Assembly (NCBI GenBank): GCA_902790885.1
Contig: CADATR010000046.1
Coordinates: forward strand, 1 to 10,898
Reading direction: 5' to 3'
DNA from: an uncultured Eubacteriales bacterium
Lineage (GTDB): Bacteria > Bacillota_A > Clostridia > Peptostreptococcales > Anaerovoracaceae
Length of the DNA: 10,898 nt
Shown here: piece by piece, positions 1 through 7,653 of the stretch
How the letters are laid out: each line of letters opens with the position of its first letter
Position numbering within the stretch: the stretch's first letter is position 1
Made by a program: the position numbers and the translations under genes
The notes under the pieces: model-generated
Database searches by the model: none
What the model saw: only the letters and a program-made list of their open reading frames with translations
What the model was told of the DNA's origin: nothing

Positions 1-3000
1 ACCGCGCTTGTGTTGACCTCAACGGCAGCCGGCGCGATGCTCCATCTGCAGCCTCCGAACGATGGCTCTTCATAGTTTTCAGCGTCATACTCGAGCTTTA
101 CGGAAGCCTCGTATGAGCCGGCATCAGTGGCGGTATTGCCTGTGTAGACCGGTGTGATGCCCTCAGGGAGTCCTGTGAGTACTACCGACTTAGGCTCTCC
201 GTCAAATGTGAATCCGGTGACGCCCTGCCATGCCGCCTGCGACATGTCGTAAGTCGCCTTGCTGATGCTCCACTCGCAGCCGTCAATGGACGGAGCATAG
301 TAGTTGTCGGCATCGTACTGAAGATCTGCCGACGCGCTGTAGTTGCCTACATTCACAGCTGTGTTTCCGTGATATACCGGAGTTACGCCCTCAGGGAGTC
401 CTGCGATGTATACGGACTTTTCGCTTCCGTCATATACGGACTCGAATATGCCCTCCCATCTTGCTCCCGACATATCATAATTCGCCTTCAGTATGCGCCA
501 GTCGCAGTCTTTTATCGATGTTCCGTTATAGTTTGCAGGGTCCTTCGGAGTAAGTTCAGCATGCGCTGTGTATTCTCCGGCTCCTGCCGCGCTGTTGCCT
601 GTGTATTCAGCGCTGAGGGAATCAGGAAGTCCCTCGAGCTTTACAGTCCTCACGCTGCCGTTATATGTATACGCGCGCGAGTAATCCCATCTGAGCTTGC
701 GGATGTCCGGATCCGCCTTCTCGATTGCCCAGTCACAGCTCATCTCTTCAGGTACGTTGAAGTCTGCCGTATCGATGCCGAATCTGGCGACAGCTCTGTA
801 GCTGCCCGCGTTGACCGCGGTATTGCCTTCATAGGTGACGCTCACGCCTTCAGGAATGCCCGTAAGCTGAATCCTCTTAGGCATGCCGTCAAACACGAAG
901 CTGCCGTCGTAATCCCATGCGGCATTGCTCATGTCGTAATCGGCCTTGCTGATGCTCCAGTCGATCTTCACAGGCTCAGGAGCCCTGAAGTTGACATCTG
1001 ATGTCTCGAATGTGGCTGTAGCCGTGTAGTCTCCGGCCTTCTCAGCGCTGTTTTCGTTGTATGAAGCCGTCACATTCTCAGGCAGACCGCTGAGCTCGAT
1101 GGTCTTTCTGCTTCCGTCGTATGTGAAGCAGCCCGGCTCGTAATTCCAGCTTGCCGCCGTCATGTCGTAGTCGGCTCTGTCGATCTCCCAGTCGCAGTCA
1201 GGCACTGAAGGAGTGTTGTAGTTCGCAGGGTCAGAAACAGTAAGCGTTGCTTTCGCAGTATAGCTGCCTGCCTCCTTGCCCTCATTGCCCGTGTAATCGG
1301 CCTTGATGCCGTTAGGGAGATGCTCGAGCAGTACGCTCTGCGCTCTTCCGTTGAACACCTTAGGGCTGCTGTAGTCCCATCTGACCGCGGACATATCGTA
1401 GTCAGCCTTCACGATCTGCCACTTGCAGCTCTCTATCACAGGCTGATTGTAGTTGTATGTATCGTAAGGGAGCAGCTCGGCGAACGCCTCATATGAGCCT
1501 GTATCGGCTGCAGCGTTGCCCGAGTATACGACCCTGAGGCCGTCCGGAAGGCCTCTGAGCGATACCTCATGCATCCTTCCGTTGTATCTGAACTCGCCTT
1601 CGTAATCCCAGGAAGCTCCAGACATGTCGTATTCGGCCTTCCTTACCTCCCAGTCGAGCTCCATAGGCTCAGGAGTATTGAAGTTGCGGCCGTCTGCGAC
1701 CGTGAACGATGCGCTTGCCTTGTACGAGCCTGCATCGCGCGCAGTATTGCCTCTGTATGACGGCAGCACTCCCTCAGGCAGCCCCTTGAGGACCACTCTG
1801 AACTCGTTTCCGTCATAGGTGAAAGGCTTCTCGTAATCCCAGCGGACATGGCTCATGTCGTAATCGCCCTTGTCGATCCTCCATGTGAGGTTCTCGAGCC
1901 TTGATTTTGTGAGGTTTTCAGTATCCTCCGGAATGATCTCGGCAGCTGCCACGTATGTGCCTGCCTGGCTCGCCCTGGTGTTGCTGTATCTTACCGTTGT
2001 GCCTTCAGGTATGTTTCTGGCAGCTACTGTCTTCTCTGTTCCGTCATATACGAACGGCTCCTCGTAGTCCCAGTTCACCGCAGAGACGTCTACCGGCGTT
2101 CTGCCGATCACCCAGTGGCATGTAGCCACCTCAGGCTTTTTGTAGTTCTTCTCATCGTAAGAGAATCCGGCTCTTGCAGTGTATTCTCCTGCTGTGTAAG
2201 CCTCGCTTCCCTCGTACTCAGGAGTCAGACCGTCAGGCAGTCCTGTCAGCCTTATGCACTTTGTTTCGCCGTCATACTGGAATTCCCTGTTCTCCTGCCA
2301 TCTGACTTCGCTCATGTCGAACGCCGCCTTGTCGATGCTCCAGTCGAGCATCATGTCAGGGATGTTGTCTTCGTAATTGTCAGGATCCTCTACCTTGAAT
2401 TTCGCGGTCGCGGTGTACGCGCCCGCGTCTGTTGCGGACTCGTTGAAGTACTCAGCTGTCACTCCGTCAGGGAGACCGGCGACCTTTACGGTCTTAGGGC
2501 TGCCGTCATAGATGAACGGCTCATTGTAATCCCAGTAAGCTCCGCTCATGTCGAAGTGTGCCTTGTTGATGCTCCAGGAGTGGCCCTGAGGATCAGGTGC
2601 CCTGAAGTTGTCTCCATCTTCAGGAGTAAAGATCGCTTTTGCGAAATATCTGCCGGCTCCTGTCGCCGTATTGCCCGTATATTCGATGCTGACGCCGCTG
2701 AGCTCATTTGTGACTTCTACGGACTTTTCGCTTCCGTCATAGATGAACGCGGATGAATCTGTCCATGCGAGCGGAGGCAGCTTGAACTCTGCCTTGTCGA
2801 TTGCCCATGCGCATCCGTTTACTTCAGGAACTTCGTAATTGTTCGCATCTGTCGGCACCAGTACCGCGCTTGCCGCGTACATTCCGGCGCCTTCAGCAGT
2901 GTTGCCGCTGTATTCCACCTCAACGCCTTCAGGAACGTTGACAAGGTGGATGCCGTGCTCGTTTCCGTCGTATTCAAACGGTTCCGAATAATCCCAGTGG

Positions 3001-5168
3001 ACATCGGAGATGTCTACCCTGCTCTTCAGTATCCTCCATACGCAGTCGTCCGGAGCTTCGGCCACAAGGTTGTCTCCGTCAAATCTGAGGCTCGCGTGAG
3101 CAGTGTAAAGACCCGCGTCATATGCGGACGCGTTCTCGTACTCAGCATAGACTCCCTCAGGCAGTCCTGTGAGCTCTACCTTCTTGAGTTCTCCGTCATA
3201 GGTGAATGCGTTTTCGTAATCCCACTTTACTCCTGACATGTCGAGGGTCTTCTTTCCGATTCTCCAGCTGATGGTCATGTCATCAGGAGTATTGTAGTTA
3301 TGTGTATCAGGGTTGACGAAAGCAGCGCGGGCCGTGTATTCGCCGGCTCTTCTTCCTTCGTTTCCGCTATATTTTACTCCGAGTTCCTGCGGATAGGACG
3401 CCAGCTGCATGCTGTGGATCTCTCCGTCGTACTCAAAATCCGCAACATCGCTCCAGGCAGTACCTGTCATGTCATAGGAAGCTTTCGCGATCTCCCACTC
3501 GTACTCCGCAGGGCCCAGGATGCAGTAGTTGCCGCCTACGGAAGCTCTCGCGAGATACTTGCCCGCCTGAGTCTCCTCTGCTCCGTCGTACTCCACCTCG
3601 GCATCCTCAGGGAGGTTGGTGATGTATACCCTTTTAGGCTCACCGTCATACACAAAGCCCTCGCAGCCCGACCACTCGAGGTCTGAAGCTTCGATGCCGA
3701 CTTTCTTTATCTCCCATACGCACGGAGCCACATCCTGAGGCTTCTCATAATTCGCTCTGTCATATTCGAAACCGGCCTTTGCGGTATATACTCCCGCCTT
3801 CGCGGAAGAATTGTTCTCATAATATGCCGAAACCCCCTCAGGCAGACCTTTGAGCTCAACGCCGTGAGTCTCGCCGTCGTACGCGAAAGGACCGTCGTAT
3901 ACCCAGCTCACCTGGGACATATCGTATGAGCCCTTGCGGATCGTCCACTCGTGCTCACGCACTATGAGCGGCTCATTGAAGTTCGCCTGGTCGAAGTCAA
4001 AGCTGATGGTCGCCGTGTAAGTGCCTGCCTCAACGCCCTCGTTTCCGATATAGCTCGGCACAACGCCTTCCGGCAGTCCCTCGAGCCACACGCGCTTGAC
4101 GTTTCCGTCATACGTCATGTCATCTTCTTCTGCCCAGCGCACGCCTGATACGTCTATGTTCGCTCTTCTGATATCGAGTCTGACCATATTTGATACTGAT
4201 TCTCCGACGCTGTTTGCCGCGTGGAGTCTCATGAGGTATCCGCTGCATGCTACCGGCAGTATGGCGTCATGGTTGATCGCGTGCCATGTGCCCTCTTCAC
4301 CGGTCTCGCTTATCTCAAGATATCCGGTGACCTCAGGGTCGTTGCGGGAGATTATCTCAGGGAGTTCAAACGGTATGGTCTCTCCAAACGAGAAAGCAGC
4401 CGGAGCCGTGATCTCTCCGATCTCAGGAGCGTGCCCCCATATAGCGTAGAGGTCGATATCCCTGTCTACTGATTCTATTTCCGTGCCGGCAGGTATGGCT
4501 GCGCCGCTTCCATCCGGACGCGCGTTCCACGCCATGAACGACCAGCTTTCGTTCGGTCTGTCGAACATGAGCGGTTCTACCTGATATATGGCATTTGGCA
4601 GTGTGTGCCTTTCCTCTGTCGCTTCCGCAGCCTCTCCGTCGAAGTTGCTGTGATAAAGCACTCTGAAGCCTTCTACCGCGATCGGCTTTCCCTTCTTATA
4701 CTTGCCGTATTCCTTTACAGCCAGTCTGCCGCAGTCCGTGCTGCCGTCTCCTTCAGGGCTGAAGTCCTCACCGAGCAGCATGTCGTCGAGCTTCGCGCAC
4801 TGGGCAAACATCCTGCTGAGGTCTGAGCATCCGCGTGTATCGAAGGATGAGATGTCGAGCTCGCTCAGATTAGCGCAGCCCTCAAACATCGAATCCATGC
4901 GTGTGACATTCGTTGTGTCGAATCCGCTCAGATCAGCCTTTACCATCTTTCTGCATCCCTTGAACAGTCCCGCAAGGGATGTTCCGTCAGGAAAGGTCAC
5001 GCCGCGTGTAGCGACTACTGATTTTATGGCGTCTTCATAGCCAGCCCACGGAGCGCCTTCGTCGCCCAGATCCGCTGCCAGTCCGCCGTCTATGAGGAGG
5101 TTGCCGTTCTCGTCAAGCCCCCAGAGGCATTCGCCCCATTTGCCTACTTTTTTAAAGTTGCCTGCCAT
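1..5168 (-). CDS. Giant BspA-like/DUF285 protein with 18 Ig-like (YDG/MBG-type) repeats; C-terminus outside window
   Basis: The minus frame is open from the ATG at 5168 to the left edge (1722 codons, no stop found when every codon was read), so the gene is partial. Order of parts: residues about 10-43 contain a W-G-E-C-x-W-x-L-D-E-N-G-x-L motif typical of the start of DUF285 proteins; about 44-145 are BspA-type DUF285 repeats (LSGFDTTNVTRMDSMFEGC, then LDISSFDT...SRMFAQC); about 164-245 resemble a Listeria-Bacteroides/InlB B-repeat (FMAWNARPDGSG ... DIDLYAIWG); about 246-343 look like an Ig/PKD-like linker; from 344 onward are tandem Ig-like repeats. Such proteins are usually cell-surface adhesin or matrix-binding proteins; that role is family knowledge, not shown here. 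The start is firm: an in-frame TAA lies 8 codons upstream with no ATG/GTG/TTG between, and an AAAGGA-type site precedes the ATG. There is no signal peptide or membrane segment in the N-terminus, which is odd for a surface protein. The ligand is unknown. Confidence 0.88.
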   Translation of the reverse strand, partial: MAGNFKKVGKWGECLWGLDENGNLLIDGGLAADLGDEGAPWAGYEDAIKSVVATRGVTFPDGTSLAGLFKGCRKMVKADLSGFDTTNVTRMDSMFEGCANLSELDISSFDTRGCSDLSRMFAQCAKLDDMLLGEDFSPEGDGSTDCGRLAVKEYGKYKKGKPIAVEGFRVLYHSNFDGEAAEATEERHTLPNAIYQVEPLMFDRPNESWSFMAWNARPDGSGAAIPAGTEIESVDRDIDLYAIWGHAPEIGEITAPAAFSFGETIPFELPEIISRNDPEVTGYLEISETGEEGTWHAINHDAILPVACSGYLMRLHAANSVGESVSNMVRLDIRRANIDVSGVRWAEEDDMTYDGNVKRVWLEGLPEGVVPSYIGNEGVEAGTYTATISFDFDQANFNEPLIVREHEWTIRKGSYDMSQVSWVYDGPFAYDGETHGVELKGLPEGVSAYYENNSSAKAGVYTAKAGFEYDRANYEKPQDVAPCVWEIKKVGIEASDLEWSGCEGFVYDGEPKRVYITNLPEDAEVEYDGAEETQAGKYLARASVGGNYCILGPAEYEWEIAKASYDMTGTAWSDVADFEYDGEIHSMQLASYPQELGVKYSGNEGRRAGEYTARAAFVNPDTHNYNTPDDMTISWRIGKKTLDMSGVKWDYENAFTYDGELKKVELTGLPEGVYAEYENASAYDAGLYTAHASLRFDGDNLVAEAPDDCVWRILKSRVDISDVHWDYSEPFEYDGNEHGIHLVNVPEGVEVEYSGNTAEGAGMYAASAVLVPTDANNYEVPEVNGCAWAIDKAEFKLPPLAWTDSSAFIYDGSEKSVEVTNELSGVSIEYTGNTATGAGRYFAKAIFTPEDGDNFRAPDPQGHSWSINKAHFDMSGAYWDYNEPFIYDGSPKTVKVAGLPDGVTAEYFNESATDAGAYTATAKFKVEDPDNYEDNIPDMMLDWSIDKAAFDMSEVRWQENREFQYDGETKCIRLTGLPDGLTPEYEGSEAYTAGEYTARAGFSYDEKNYKKPEVATCHWVIGRTPVDVSAVNWDYEEPFVYDGTEKTVAARNIPEGTTVRYSNTRASQAGTYVAAAEIIPEDTENLTKSRLENLTWRIDKGDYDMSHVRWDYEKPFTYDGNEFRVVLKGLPEGVLPSYRGNTARDAGSYKASASFTVADGRNFNTPEPMELDWEVRKAEYDMSGASWDYEGEFRYNGRMHEVSLRGLPDGLRVVYSGNAAADTGSYEAFAELLPYDTYNYNQPVIESCKWQIVKADYDMSAVRWDYSSPKVFNGRAQSVLLEHLPNGIKADYTGNEGKEAGSYTAKATLTVSDPANYNTPSVPDCDWEIDRADYDMTAASWNYEPGCFTYDGSRKTIELSGLPENVTASYNENSAEKAGDYTATATFETSDVNFRAPEPVKIDWSISKADYDMSNAAWDYDGSFVFDGMPKRIQLTGIPEGVSVTYEGNTAVNAGSYRAVARFGIDTADFNVPEEMSCDWAIEKADPDIRKLRWDYSRAYTYNGSVRTVKLEGLPDSLSAEYTGNSAAGAGEYTAHAELTPKDPANYNGTSIKDCDWRILKANYDMSGARWEGIFESVYDGSEKSVYIAGLPEGVTPVYHGNTAVNVGNYSASADLQYDADNYYAPSIDGCEWSISKATYDMSQAAWQGVTGFTFDGEPKSVVLTGLPEGITPVYTGNTATDAGSYEASVKLEYDAENYEEPSFGGCRWSIAPAAVEVNTSA
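3..4140 (-). repeat. 18 tandem ~77-residue Ig-like repeats (YDG/MBG-type) inside the giant gene
   Basis: Eighteen protein-level repeats, about 230 bp each, follow one another without spacers. The consensus is roughly W(D)Y...F.YDG..K.V.L.GLPEGV...Y.GN.A..AG.YTA.A......NY..P.....C.W.I.KA.YDMS. The YDG triplet becomes YNG in units 12 and 16, FNG in unit 13, and FDG in units 15 and 18. The last unit in the window ends with the C-x-W-S-I motif at about 1-50. The copies are clearly related as protein but no long identical stretches were seen in the DNA, so the array looks old and diverged rather than recently expanded. The pattern fits the YDG/MBG families of bacterial Ig-like domains; the exact Pfam family is not certain. 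Confidence 0.85.
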
Positions 5169-5240
5169 AGTTTTCGTCCTTTTTCTCTGTTAGAAGTGTT
5201 TTACCGGTGCCTGTTTCCGGCACATAATCATACATAGTAA

Positions 5241-5269
5241 ATTATACAAAATAATCGGAGCAAAATAAA
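5241..5269 (-). promoter_or_regulatory. Probable promoter of the giant repeat gene
   Basis: A perfect TATAAT lies at 5246-5241 (minus), with a weak TTTATT at the -35 position (5269-5264) 17 bp away. The leader of about 65 nt to the ATG at 5168 contains a small hairpin, GTGCC/GGCAC (5223-5219 with 5211-5207), and an AAAGGAC ribosome binding site. The -35 hexamer overlaps the U-run of the upstream operon's terminator. The -10 is convincing; the -35 is poor. Confidence 0.55.
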
Positions 5270-5306
5270 GGAATCCGCTCCCCGTTTTTACGGTGAAGCA
5301 GATTCC
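5262..5306 (-). terminator. Strong intrinsic terminator at the end of the metNIQ-racemase operon
   Basis: On the minus strand GGAATCTGCT (5306-5297) pairs with AGCGGATTCC (5279-5270), ten pairs including one U-G. Inside the loop CCGT and ACGG pair again around AAAA. The stem is followed directly by TTTATTTTG. It lies about 55 nt past the racemase stop codon and separates this operon from the giant repeat gene. Confidence 0.85.
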
Positions 5307-5361
5307 CGTTAAGATCTTTCGCAATGTGCCCCCGCATCCCTTCAGGACGCGGACAGCTTTT

Positions 5362-6057
5362 TTACCAGTGTCCGTTCATTTTATCGAACATCATATCGGC
5401 CGGGTCTATGAGCGGAAGCTTTGTCAGCTTTGCCAGCTCATCCCTGATATACGGAAAATGCGTACACCCGAGCACTATCGCCTCCGCGCCGCTGGTCTCC
5501 ATGTATCTTACCAGGTCGGCAAGGCCGCATTCCTCTACTATCTCAGCCGGCGTCAGTCCGTCCTCGATCGCGCGCACTATTGCCATGTTTCCCGTGCCTA
5601 TGGCATAGATATCCGGATTCGATGACATGAGCGCTTCCTCTATGGCATGTGCCGACAGATTGTTGGCCGCCAGGACTCCGAGGCGCCCGTATTCTCCGCC
5701 CAGGCTTCTGTAGATCTGCAGCGGAGTAAATACGCGGATATCGTCGCCTGTATCAAGCGACTTCATGACTGCATATGTGTCGAAGTCAAAGGATCCCGAA
5801 AGGGAGTTGCAGTAAACAAAAAAGTCTCTCACTCCCTCGGCGATCTCGGCATCGAAAATGTTGTCCATGACCGCGCGCTTTCCGTCCTCGTCAGAGTACT
5901 GGAATCTCACCTGCGCGTCGCAGTCAGGTGACACAGGATCATGGAGAGGCAGCCAGCGCCGCCCCTCCATGTCAGAGTTCTTATTCTTTATATACTCGAC
6001 ACCCATGTCGGTGTCGACCGGCGTGCCCGCCAGAACAGCTACTCTTCTTTCTTCCAT
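5362..6057 (-). CDS. Asp/Glu racemase-family protein (cofactor-independent amino-acid racemase)
   Basis: The 231-residue product belongs to the Asp/Glu racemase superfamily, two-domain enzymes that invert amino acids with a pair of cysteines and no cofactor. Both cysteines are present: C83 in VYCNSLSG and C198 in the hallmark LGCTHFPY motif. The N-terminus (VAVLAGTPVDTDMGVEYI) lacks the D-S-G-x-G-G signature of true MurI, so this may not be the cell-wall glutamate racemase; the substrate cannot be read from the sequence. It is the last gene of the metN-metI-metQ operon, starting 3 bp after the metQ stop and in the same frame, with no good ribosome binding site, so translation is probably coupled to metQ. 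Co-transcription with a methionine importer suggests a methionine or other sulfur amino acid as substrate (inference). A strong terminator follows. Alternatives are an aspartate or glutamate racemase acting in D-amino-acid metabolism. Confidence 0.82.
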   Translation of the reverse strand: MEERRVAVLAGTPVDTDMGVEYIKNKNSDMEGRRWLPLHDPVSPDCDAQVRFQYSDEDGKRAVMDNIFDAEIAEGVRDFFVYCNSLSGSFDFDTYAVMKSLDTGDDIRVFTPLQIYRSLGGEYGRLGVLAANNLSAHAIEEALMSSNPDIYAIGTGNMAIVRAIEDGLTPAEIVEECGLADLVRYMETSGAEAIVLGCTHFPYIRDELAKLTKLPLIDPADMMFDKMNGHW

Positions 6058-6060
6058 GAT

Positions 6061-6909
6061 TTAGAACTTAGGCTGAACAGCTCCGTTGTATGTGTTCAGG
6101 ATGAAATCCTTAACAGCATCTGTCTGGACAGCCTTTACGAGAGCCTGTGTCTTTTCGCTGTTCTCGTTGCCTGCATTTACTACGATCACGTTTACGTATG
6201 TCTCAGCAGCTTCTGAATCCTCAGCCTCGTATGCTACAGCATCGTCTGTTGTGAGGCCAGCGCCGAGTGCGTAGTTGGCATTGATGACTCCGAACGCGAG
6301 GTCTGGGAGTGAAGCTGGGATAGTAGCAGCCTCGAGCTCTACGATCTCGATGTTCTTAGGATTGTCTACGATGTCTACCTTTGTAGCCTCGAGTCCTACT
6401 CCGTCCTTCAATGTGATAACGCCGTTTGCAGCGAGCAGCTGGAGGGCTCTTGCCTCGTTTGTAACGTCGTTAGGAACGCCGATCTTGTCACCGTCAGCGA
6501 GCTCATCTAAGCTCTGCTTCTGTCCCTTGTAAACGCCCATTGCCTCATAGTGAACGTTTCCTACAGCTACCAGGTCTGTTCCGTTTTCAGCGTTGTACTG
6601 ATCGAGGTAAGGAACGTGCTGGAAGTAGTTTGCGTCAACGTCGCCATCTGTTGTAGCAACGTTTGGCTGTACATAGTCATCGAACTCGATGACTTCGAGT
6701 GTCCATCCCTCTTCAGCGAGAGCGTCCGCAACGGAGTTGAGGATCTCTGCGTGAGGTGTAGGCGAAGCAGCTACCTTGATTGTCTTGTCTGCCGAATCAC
6801 CGGAATCTGCGGCTTCACCGCTGTCGCTTCCGCCGCCGCATGCTGTGAGGATGCCGAGCGCGAGTACGAGAATTGCTGCTAAAATGCTGAATCTTTTGAT
6901 GTTCTTCAT
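6061..6909 (-). CDS. metQ: MetQ/NlpA-family methionine-binding lipoprotein
   Basis: This 282-residue protein is the substrate-binding part of the MetNIQ methionine ABC importer, anchored on the outer face of the membrane. Residues 1-23 form a lipoprotein signal peptide (MKNIKRF then a hydrophobic run) with the lipobox L-T-A-C and lipidated C24. A Gly/Ser/Asp-rich linker follows, then the mature NlpA/MetQ fold starting IKVAASPTPHAEIL and containing DANYFQHVPYLDQYN, characteristic of the family. Length is normal. The start has a strong AGGAGAG site about 8 nt upstream. It lies 81 bp after metI, separated by a small GC hairpin, and is followed at once by the racemase gene. Regulation is expected through the leader upstream of metN. 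D- as well as L-methionine import is known for some MetNIQ systems; specificity here is not proven. Confidence 0.95.
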   Translation of the reverse strand: MKNIKRFSILAAILVLALGILTACGGGSDSGEAADSGDSADKTIKVAASPTPHAEILNSVADALAEEGWTLEVIEFDDYVQPNVATTDGDVDANYFQHVPYLDQYNAENGTDLVAVGNVHYEAMGVYKGQKQSLDELADGDKIGVPNDVTNEARALQLLAANGVITLKDGVGLEATKVDIVDNPKNIEIVELEAATIPASLPDLAFGVINANYALGAGLTTDDAVAYEAEDSEAAETYVNVIVVNAGNENSEKTQALVKAVQTDAVKDFILNTYNGAVQPKF

Positions 6910-6972
6910 GGTTCTCTCCTTTTCCCTTTCTTTTGAATTATTTTTAAGTGATGTTTTAGCTTTTTATAAATT

Positions 6973-6984
6973 CCCCTTTGGGGG
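6973..6984 (-). other. Small GC hairpin between metI and metQ
   Basis: In the 81-bp gap the minus strand reads CCCCC-AAA-GGGG, a 4-bp all-GC stem with A/T-rich flanks and no real U-tract on the minus strand (TTTATAAAAA follows). It is unlikely to be a full terminator. In ABC operons such intercistronic hairpins often stabilise the downstream binding-protein mRNA, which would raise MetQ over the membrane parts; that role is inferred. Confidence 0.4.
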
Positions 6985-6990
6985 CTTTAA

Positions 6991-7653
6991 CTAGTTGATG
7001 CGGTTGTCGTATTTGCTTACGACTTTGATTCCTATCTCCTGGAATATCTGTACCATTATTACCAGAAGCACTATGGTTATCCACATTATCGACGGCTGGA
7101 ATCTGTAGAGTCCGTACCTGATGGCGATCTCTCCGAGTCCGCCGGCTCCGACTATACCTGCCATCGCGGTGTAACCGAGAATGTTGATGGTCGCTACCGC
7201 GGCTCCGTTCAGGAGTGAAGGTCTTGCTTCAAGGAGCATCACCTTGCGGATTATCTGAAGGTTGCTGGCTCCCATGGCCTGCGCCGCCTCGACGACTCCC
7301 GGGTCTACCTCGAGAAGCGACTGCTCTACGAGCCTTGCCACGAACGGCGCTGCCGCTACTATCAGGGCTGCCGTAGCCGCCTCCTTGCCTATTCCCGTTC
7401 CGATCAGCTTACGTATGTAAGGCATCAGGGCTATCATCAGTATCAGGAAAGGCACCGACCTGAGTATGTTGACTATGAAACCCACTACTTTGTTGTAGAT
7501 TCCCAGCGGCCTTATGCCTCCCGGCGCTGTCACCACGAGGGATACGCCTATAGGAAGTCCGATTATGTAGGATACCACCGTACAGATGATGATCATGTAC
7601 AGGGAGTCCAGTGTTCCTTGCCCGAGCAGTGATAAAAGATCATGAAAGTCCAT
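6991..7653 (-). CDS. metI: MetI, methionine ABC transporter permease
   Basis: The 220-residue membrane protein forms the translocation channel of MetNIQ as a dimer. It shows about five hydrophobic segments (near residues 18-42, 56-79, 91-108, 151-170 and 190-206) and the cytoplasmic EAA coupling loop EAAQAMGASNLQIIRKVMLLEARPSL, which docks on MetN. The C-terminal GAGGLGEIAIRYG motif is typical of MetI. Length is normal. The ATG follows the metN TAA with no gap and is preceded by AGGAGGTGAC inside the end of metN (7670-7661), a near-perfect ribosome binding site, so translation is coupled to metN. Confidence 0.96.
   Translation of the reverse strand: MDFHDLLSLLGQGTLDSLYMIIICTVVSYIIGLPIGVSLVVTAPGGIRPLGIYNKVVGFIVNILRSVPFLILMIALMPYIRKLIGTGIGKEAATAALIVAAAPFVARLVEQSLLEVDPGVVEAAQAMGASNLQIIRKVMLLEARPSLLNGAAVATINILGYTAMAGIVGAGGLGEIAIRYGLYRFQPSIMWITIVLLVIMVQIFQEIGIKVVSKYDNRIN

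Noticed and set aside
369..2756. Long plus-strand ORFs across the repeat region (for example 369-1001 and 2115-2756)
   Set aside because: They are antisense to the continuous minus-strand giant gene, recur with its repeat period, have no ribosome binding sites, and encode low-sense protein.
1..4140. CRISPR array or recent tandem DNA repeat
   Set aside because: The repeats are protein-coding and diverged in DNA, about 230 bp each, with no identical short direct repeats and spacers.
5362..6057. Calling the racemase murI (cell-wall glutamate racemase)
   Set aside because: The MurI N-terminal D-S-G-x-G-G signature is absent and the gene sits in a methionine operon, so only the superfamily was assigned.
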